Of a stretch of DNA of 64,000 nt, positions 34,501 through 43,500 are shown in pieces (within the stretch, counting starts at the first letter, position 1; the number at the start of each line of letters is the position of its first letter). The stretch is taken from NCBI GenBank assembly GCA_030248195.1, contig JASAND010008517.1, forward strand, positions 38,366 to 102,365. Reading direction: 5' to 3'. A model generated the notes under the pieces. That model did not search any database. It saw nothing but the letters and a program-made list of their open reading frames with translations, and was not told the origin of the DNA. This DNA comes from Trissonchulus latispiculum. Lineage: Eukaryota > Nematoda > Enoplea > Enoplida > Ironidae. The translations under genes were made by a program, and so were the position numbers.

Positions 34501-37500
34501 CGCTGCTGTAGGAGGAGCCTGAAATCCACCAGTGCCGCTGGTAAGAGCAGAAAATCCACCGCTGCTAGGAGCCAAGCTAGTGGTAGCCGTAGTAGCAACT
34601 CCAAACATCAGTCCAGTAGTAGTGGTGGTGGTACTAGAAGCAGCAGAAGTAGAGCTGGTAACAGTCGTGCTGTTGCCGCTACTGCTACTACTGCCAAAGG
34701 ACCAGGTAGAAGTGGAGGTGGTGGGAGCAGTCGGGAACAGGGAGGAACTGAAAGAAGGGAGTTTGGGAGCTGATGAGGAGTCTTGACCGGCCGTCTTTGC
34801 CTGACTGGTCAAACCAGATGAGCCAGAAAACAGTGCTGACGACAGGCTGGCTGCTGGTGTCGTTGTAGTTGCTGCAGCTGGGGCGGCACCGGCAGGCTGA
34901 AAACCAAACAAGGATGGCGTTGCACTGGTGGCCGCAATAGTAGTGGTGGTAGTGGTAGCAGTAGCAGTAGTCTCCGAAAGGCCAAACATTGACTTTTTCG
35001 AGTTGTCAGCGGTGCTTGATTGGACGCTAACCGCAGGAGCTGGGTTGAAGCCGAAGCTGACCACACCACCTGTCGATGTCGCAGGGACACCTGTGGTCGC
35101 AGCAGCCGTCAAGACAGAGCCAGAAACGCCCAGGGCCGGTGCAGCGGGTGTAAAGCCAAACGTCGATGGCAGGGTAGCAGTGCTGGTTGTGGTAGAAGAA
35201 GAAGAAGGTTCAGCAGATGACGGTTTATCCGGTAGGATTTCGGCAGCAAATCGGACCGTTTTCTTGGCCATTGCACTGGTTTCATCAACATTGCCTGAGC
35301 CGGTCGCAGACCCAGACGCGGAGATGCCAAAGCCAAACGACATGCCGCCGCTGGGAATTTTCAGTTGAACTAAAATAAGCAAACAAATACACACAATTGA
35401 ATTGTTTTAAAAATGTAAATGAAGAAAATGAAAATATGAAAATTCGTAATATCTCACGAATAGGAAAAGCTGTGCTTCCCAAAATAAAACTGTATAGAAG
35501 TGTAGAACGCGATCATTCGATTGAATATTAAATTATTATGCAGCGCCCGGAAAAACTGTCAAAGTTGGCAAAGTCTGCCCAAACGGAAATGTCTAGCTTT
35601 TGCAGTGGATTGTGCGTCATTGTGATTACAGTGGAGGATGCCAGAACGCAAATATTTCAATTTCTATTTTTTAAACAGCACATTACGTAAAACTCAGATG
35701 GTTAGTACAGGAAAGCATTACACAGTCTAAAGCTCATTAAACTCAGGAAGATTATAGTTCGTAATAAATTATTATATACCTTTCTTATAGCTAGTACCAG
35801 GTTGCAGTTCTCCGCAGGCAATGCACATCTCTTTATCGGATGGATTACTGATAAAGCACGTGCTACAAGTCCAAGTGCCTGAAAGCAAAAGTATATAATG
35901 GAAGAAACAGTCAAAGTACGTATATTCAGCAGACAGGAAAAACGAAAAGAAAGGTATAAAAATTCATTATCTGAAAAAGCAGGATAACCATCAATTGTTC
36001 TAAAACACCAGAAATTGTAACGGAAAATTTTTGGATAGAATATCAAACAATTGGAACGGAAAAATTAGGATAGAAAAATAACAAACAATTTAATCCAAAA
36101 ATCAAAATTTCAAAAACAACATGTTTCATTGGTGGAAGACGAAAACAAAAATATCAACTGGCTATGCAGTCCAAATCAAAACTCAAGAAGATAGACTTTA
36201 GCTAAGATAAAATCAGAAACCATTTCGCTAATTATAACAAACACAGGGAAAATCACACATACTCTTCTTTTCCGTTTTCTTTCCAGCGGGGAGGGTGGAG
36301 GAGGTGGTGGTGGGATTAAAACCGCCGGTCCCACCAAAGGATGACCCGGAAGCGGTGCTGGTGGCAGACTGAGCAGCGCCAGTCGACAGGGACTCCGTGC
36401 ATTTGGCGCCCGACGGTCTCTTGGCCCCACAACAGACACAGGCCTCGGCTATCGGTTTGTTGGGAACAAAGCATTCAGTGCAGGACCACTGACTTGCCGC
36501 AGACGTGATCGATTTGGTGACACCGCCTGTCAAAGTCGATGACGGCGACGATTCAGCTTCCCTCGTGACGGCTTCCTTCTGAGACTTGCCGGACGTCGGT
36601 CTGGCCGAAGTACAGGCAACACAGCTGGCTTGGTCGCCGTCATTTCGGATCCAACACTCTGGACAGGTCCAAGGGCTGGCGGATACATCCGGTTTTGAAG
36701 TTCCGGTAGACGATAGTCCGGAAAGCTGCTTCGGTGTAGATGTGGCCAGTAGGCCACCGGCACCGCTGCTTAGGCTCAGTTTAGAGTCACTGGCCAGCGG
36801 GGTCCAGCCCAGACCGCCTGGGCCTGGCGCACCGCTGGATAGGATCGAATCCCGTTTGAGCCCAGGATCCCCGTCTGAAATCGATTTAATTGTTTTGGAC
36901 ATGGCAGAGGTGGTCAGCTGAGACTGCAAACCGGTGCCGGCACCCGTAACGGTAACCCTACTGCTACTGCTGTTCTTTGACGCTGCAGGTTCTTCAGACT
37001 GATAGACAAAACCTGAAATAAGAGAAAAAAGCAACTAAACGAATCAGTGTGCATTAGAGATCACAAAAACTTTAGGCTTTAGGCCTGAAGCTTTTATTTA
37101 TATTTTATTTTTAAAGGTGCGCCTATAACTCTAAAGTATTTAACTCATCCACAACAACCACCAACACAATTACAGAATGAAAGCATCGCATTAGATTATT
37201 ACGCACAAACGTAGACGTACCAAAACTAGGCTTCTGTCCGCCAGTACCAGTTGTTGTACTCTGTGGTTTATCCATAAAAATTGATTTGCTACTACTGGGC
37301 ACCGCAGAATCATCAGTGATTGAGCGCTGAGAAGACGACGAAAGGGAATACGCCACAGTGGAATCCGTCGCCCCAAATTTACCACCACTGTCCCTTCGAT
37401 ATGCCCGCAACGATTCACCCAGATCACCCTCTGCTGGTGCGACACCGGCTGAGCGATTCCCCACAGTAGCATCACCGGCACCTGGCTAAAACAGCAGCAA

Positions 37501-40500
37501 AAGCTCATCAGTTGCAATAATCAGGGCTTATTCTACTGGGGGCGGGGGGGGACGGGCCCCCCCCCCACAAACACCCTTCCCCCCCAAGAAAAGTGGGTGG
37601 CCCTTTTGGTACCAACTTTTGCCCTGAAAAAATTGCTCAAAGGGCCAAATTTTCAAAAATTTTCCGGCGTCGCCGGATCTTTTTAGTCGATTTTTGCCTA
37701 TTTAAGCACTAAATCCGCTTATTTTTGGCGATTACTTAAAAACTAGCCCAATTTTTAGCATGTTTAGGAACATTTTTAAAAATTTTCGCCCCCCCCCCCA
37801 AAATTCCCTCGAATAAGCCCAGGTAATAACACCATAATTACGAGGAAGACAAAAATTACTGTGTATCTAGAAATTCGATCATCGTGCTAGTTGTTCCTAC
37901 CTTTCTCCCTGGCGGTGCCACAGCGATGGGAGCAGAAAAGGAAAAAGATTCCTGGCTGCCAAGTCCAGCGGTCATTGATATGGTTCGATGCGATACCACG
38001 TGTCCATTACTACCACTACTGCTACTACCACCATCACTAGTACCAAGTAGGGGCTTGGTAAACTTCATCGATTCGGCACCAGGTAATCTAATATCCTAAA
38101 ATACAAACGCAGAAGCATAAAGTTGACAGACATCGCATGAAACCAACACTAACCACAACATGGAGGCTCCCCCCCTCGGCGAAGTCGCCCACAAGGGGTA
38201 AAAAAATCGCTCCCACAAGGGGTACCAAAATTACCTACATTATAGTAGGGTTGGTTTTTTTCCGGAAAAAAGTCGAGCGGAAAAAAGTACTTTTTTCCGG
38301 TTTTTACGCTGTCCTTTTTACGGTTTTCACAGCTTCTCAAAATTTGTTTCTATAACATATATAGCCTGTCTTAACGAATATTTCGGCATGTTAAAGCTAT
38401 TTGAACACTTTTATAAGCTTTTCGACGTATATATCGAAACTAAGCAATTGTGAAAAATTTTGTTCAAACTCAGCTTCAGCTGACTATGGGCGCAATTCTC
38501 AGTTACCTTAGTTTCTGGGAGCAGTGAGAATTTTCAAATAAATTCTCCGTGTGCATAATGTTTTATTCTTTCACAACTGGATTTTAGATGTAAGTATAAA
38601 GTTATTTTGCTACAGTTTTCATTTACAAAAGATGTGCCGCCTGGAATATTTTGCCCTTGCGGCCCGCAAGTTGCGGGCAAGCAGGGCTTTAGTGTTGAAG
38701 TAATATAGAACAGTGGTCTGTTGTAATTGCTGTGAGTTGAAATGTTTAAATTGATCATGGGCGTATCCAGGGGGAGGGTTTTGGGGGTTGAAACCCCCTC
38801 CTTTTGAGTTAACTTTTATCAATACTCCATTACATAAAGTGCAAATTTTTGTCAAAACCCCCTCCTTTTCAGTAAATTTTAGCTAAAACCCCCTCCTTTT
38901 CAAAATCCTGGATACGCCCCTGAAATTGATCTGTTAATTTCTAAAAAAATTCGTTTCTCGTTAACTGACAATGATACTTCATAAAGCTGAGCAGTTTATG
39001 AAAAATTAAGAAAACGTCAAATTAAGTTCGGGTTTCAAAATAAAACCAAACTCAATGCAAAGCTAATAATATGGACAAAATGAACAAACTTTGAGAAAAA
39101 TCACTAAATTTGTTCATTTTAACACCTCTAAAACTTCCCAGAATGATTAAATTTTTCCGACTTTTTTCCGTTTTTTCCGACCCCCCGGAAAAAAGGGAAA
39201 AAACCCTTTTTTCCGGGACTTTTTCCGATGCCCAACCCTACTATGTACATAGGTTAAGAAAATTGCCGAAAAAATTCTACGACTAAAATTTCCAAAAATT
39301 TTACGTCTTCGGCGAAAATTTTCATTTAAAATCACCATTTTTTGCTAAAAAAGTCCGAAAACGTCGTTTTTGTTAAAGACATCGCTGTATATTCGATAAA
39401 AAACGGCAAAAATCGCTAAAAATAGCTTTCAAAAGAAGAAAAATCGCTTCCACAAGGGGTACCCAAATTTGCTTCTATAAGGGTCAGTGAAATCTGACCT
39501 CCCGTTCAGGTATGACACTAACACCAGCAAAACGATTAAATTCATCATCATTACAAATACCTATTTTCAGCTAAGAACATGTACCTTCAAAACACGACAA
39601 TATATACGTACGTACATACAGATAATACAAAGGCAATTATTCATCAACGCAATTATGCCATGAACGTACATCAATATCCCTTGCACTGTAGGTTCCACTC
39701 CGTCTGCTGGACTCACTATCACCCGCAAAATTGTGATCAACAAAATCATTGTCGTCATCATCAGGCTGCTCTTCCTGTCGCCGTCTGGACGAAGATGAGA
39801 CAGTCTTTCTATAAACAATAAAACAAATAAATAAATGAAAAGAGTAGAAAGCAGGAGTTTCAGTGTCTAGAGCAAAAGTTTACGGATGCCACCATAAATC
39901 AGTTTATTCCTGCGATTTCCAATTTCTTTTAAAGTTGAGCAAGTGTCAGTCAGGGAATGTTCTTGCCACAAACCACGAGCGCAAAATTTCCTTCTTTACA
40001 TGCAAAAATTTCAAAATTTGAGAATTTCCGAAAATATGTGCACCGAAAAAATTAGTACCATATTCTTCAGAAAAATGTCTTTCATCAGAGTATATACCGA
40101 TAGAACAAACATAATTCGAAGAACAAGAAGTTTGCACAGAAAAACTATTCTTCAGAAAAATGACAAAGTGCATGCAAAATCTGCCGCCACAGAGGTCAGC
40201 GCAATCCACCTGCAATTCATTAATGCAAACAGTTTCAAGTAGACTCCCGTAGATAATGCGCAGGATGGATGATATACGTTTTTATTAGGCATTAACTTAG
40301 CACTCTTATTATTGATTAAACAAACGACCATACGTACAGATTTCTATGACGTCGACTCCGTCTGCTTTCATCTGCAGTTGTGTCAGCGCTGCTTGTGTCC
40401 AAGGGAGGAGGTCGCGAGTAGCCCGATTCCGCTGCCGCAGAGTAATGCTTAAACAGGGTAAGTCGGGGCAGGATATGGGCCCGATGTTGGCTGGCCAGAG

Positions 40501-43500
40501 ACCGGCAGGGCGCCCCACCCCCAGTAGCCACGCCCAGGCTAGAGGCTGAGCGAGACAGAGGGGAGGGATCAGAACTGTCCGCTTCAACCCCGCCAGTAGC
40601 TCGAAGGGTGGAGGGCAGAATGCCCAGACTTTGATTCATCAACAGGCCGTCATTCAATGGACCAGTGGAAAGCTGAAATTGACAAAATTAGAAACAGAAC
40701 GTGAAAGAACGAACGAAACTGCAAGATGTGTTACTGAAACAAGTTTTCCACGTTCTCCAATGGATACACGTATGCCGTGCATAGAGAAAACAAAAAGAAT
40801 AGAATACTGGACTGCATTCGTATTTCGTGTATACTGTATAAACTTTGTGCTTACAAAACCACCCACCCCCTTCCGTTACTACACTTTAAAGGCCGGCTTT
40901 CCGAATATCACTTTCCATAGTCGGGCCTAGTCAGAATTAAACAATATGAGATGGTTTATATAATACTTACATCCATTGAAGCCGTATCTCTTAACTTCAC
41001 ACCGTCCTGAAATAAAAAGCAAACTGTCATGGATCATCAATATGATAAGACCATGCCCTCATATAGCATTCTGTTGACGAGCTCATGCGAAGAAGAACTG
41101 TAGTACGCCCTTTCAAAAAACAACGGAAGGCCCTGTTTTCGTAATCTTGCACTTTCGCATGTCTACCCTGCACACTTTTATCATCGTACAGCGCACAGAG
41201 AAAAACCGCATCACATCCGAAGTTTTTCGGGTCAGTACTCCGACCCGCCACTCATCTTTATACCTAGCTGCCTGTCTCCCTACTTTAATCAAATAAAAAC
41301 CATAGTAAAATACTAACCAAGACAGGGGTGCGCATCATTTCCAGTTCGTACAGGATTTTTCTAGTCTGAGTGCTCAGATTAGAACTGGTGCTTGATCTGG
41401 ACGAGGGCTAAAACAACAGTGTTTGGCAATAGAGTGCTTTTCTTTGGTTTGAACTATCCCTCCCAAAAATACAGTAAGACTGGAGGAACCTTTCAGAAAG
41501 AAGTATGAGTTTTGTATGGTTCTGAATGCTTCTGCTGCTAATCAAACAATAACACACACACCAACAGGGGCGACCCAGGGGGGACCTTCCCGTCGCAACA
41601 AGAAGGTAAGAAAAATTAAGTAGAAAAATAGAAAAAGAGCAAAAACCAAAAAATTCGCTTCTTCGCAACACCATATTTATAATGTCTATGACGAAAAAGC
41701 TTGAAATGTGCCCGAATTTTCGCTGAAATTTTCCATTTTTGCCTAATACGTGTGACAATTAAAAAAATTATTTTTGCCCAGCAGGTCCTATTTGCAGAAA
41801 CTAAATCAAAAGAAAACAACAAAATGAGGCAGTTTAATCGGAAGCAATGCAACAAAGTGTCATACTCTGTAATTTGAAGAGTTACTGTCCAGTCGAAGTC
41901 TTTTGGCGTCAGGCCTCGGAGGACCCCCGTGAGATTCTTGAGCCACATCTCGTTTTCGCTAAAAGTAAATTACATAGTAGTAAAATTATCAAATGGAGGT
42001 AATATTTTACGTATTAGCACACAGGTTATAAAAGATAAATTTCTTAAAAGCCCTGGTAGACCATCGGCTTTAATGAAGGACGCGCTAACTGCAACCCACA
42101 CCCCGTACGCCTTTGCTTAGCCATCAGGGCAACGTACTTTAGCTGAGAAGATTCATGCAGAATTTCAGCATGGCAGCTAAGCAATGCTACTCAGGCTAGA
42201 GCTAGTCAAGCCCGTCAACAGAAATATTGAATTGAAACAAAAACGAAAAATCACATACTCTACTCTACGTTTATATAAACATGACGTCAAAAACCACCAA
42301 TCCTCTAACTACAGTTCAAGATGCCAGTGAACCTACCAGCAGTGTCGTAGTGAACAGGGATGGCACAAATTTAGGTCCATTCTGGGCACTGGGCCGCCCA
42401 GATTCACCACGCCTATTTCCTCCCTCTAAGCCAGCCAGAACGGGCGTGCTCCGACCGCTGTCATCACCGCCCAGGTCAGACTGAAGGGTGCCATCGCCGC
42501 CGCCTAAAAGTCTGCTGGAGGTGGCCGACGGCCTTTGGTCAGCGGAGCCCCACAGAGCAGGAGTTCTGCTGACGCCTTTGGATCGTCGGTCGGTCGATAA
42601 GGAATCAGGATAGCTCCCGCTGCTTTCTGAAAAAACTACACATCGTTAAGACGAATCGCTACTGCCCGTGTATTAACCACCCTGATAAGACTAACACCTA
42701 AGTCTGAAATACCCAGGTTCTATAGTCAGAATAAGTTAAACACTAACTAGCTGGCTTGCTTGTTGTTGTCTCCCACCTATAGAGCTTAGAACCGCCCAAA
42801 TTTAGTGTTTCTGCGACGCAGAAATGCAAATAAGGAAAACAATAAAAAATTGTAATATATATACCCAATATCCGTGAGACCGCAGTTATGCTAGAGGAAT
42901 TCTGCTGTTGTGATACTGGCATAGAAAGTTGCCTCCAGCCGGTGCCTGACCTCTCTCCAGGGTTACTTAAGTTGAAAGCTGAAACAGGGTGTCACAGAGG
43001 TCATATTATTAGACTATTACGACTATATTAAAGTATACCGCCTCAGGCATAAACAAACGGCATAAACAAAGTGCGCAAAAGTATGAAAACTGACAGTTTT
43101 AAGGCAACAACATTTGTAAATATTACACTTCATGGTATTTTTACAGCCCTCCCCCAACTGACCTGCCCGCTCTCTCCTGTTTCAGACTACAGCTCTTTTC
43201 CTTTAAGTAAGTGCAGGTCAGCCATTTTTCACTCATTCTTTTCTATGGAAATAAGTCAGAAAATAACTATAATGCAAAAGCACATACTGAGCTTTGAGGA
43301 CGTCTCATGAGTTCCTGCCAAGTCTGACTGATGTAATTTCCGAATACCGCTGCTGGTTCTGCTGTTGTTATGACTGCTGTTGGCAGCGTTGGGAGGCGAG
43401 GGTAGATCGGACCGTGCAGGGAGATAGTCATCCTCGTCTTCCTCACTTTCCTGATCCACAATTGTCACCAAACGATCCTGTTTCTTCCTTACTGTAGAAG

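Noticed and set aside
33917..34522. 201-codon plus-strand frame over the FG-repeat exon
   Set aside because: Antisense of the FG-repeat region; long only because the repeats avoid stops on both strands.
39943..40242. 99-codon plus-strand frame
   Set aside because: Intronic for Nup153, no splice support or recognisable domain.
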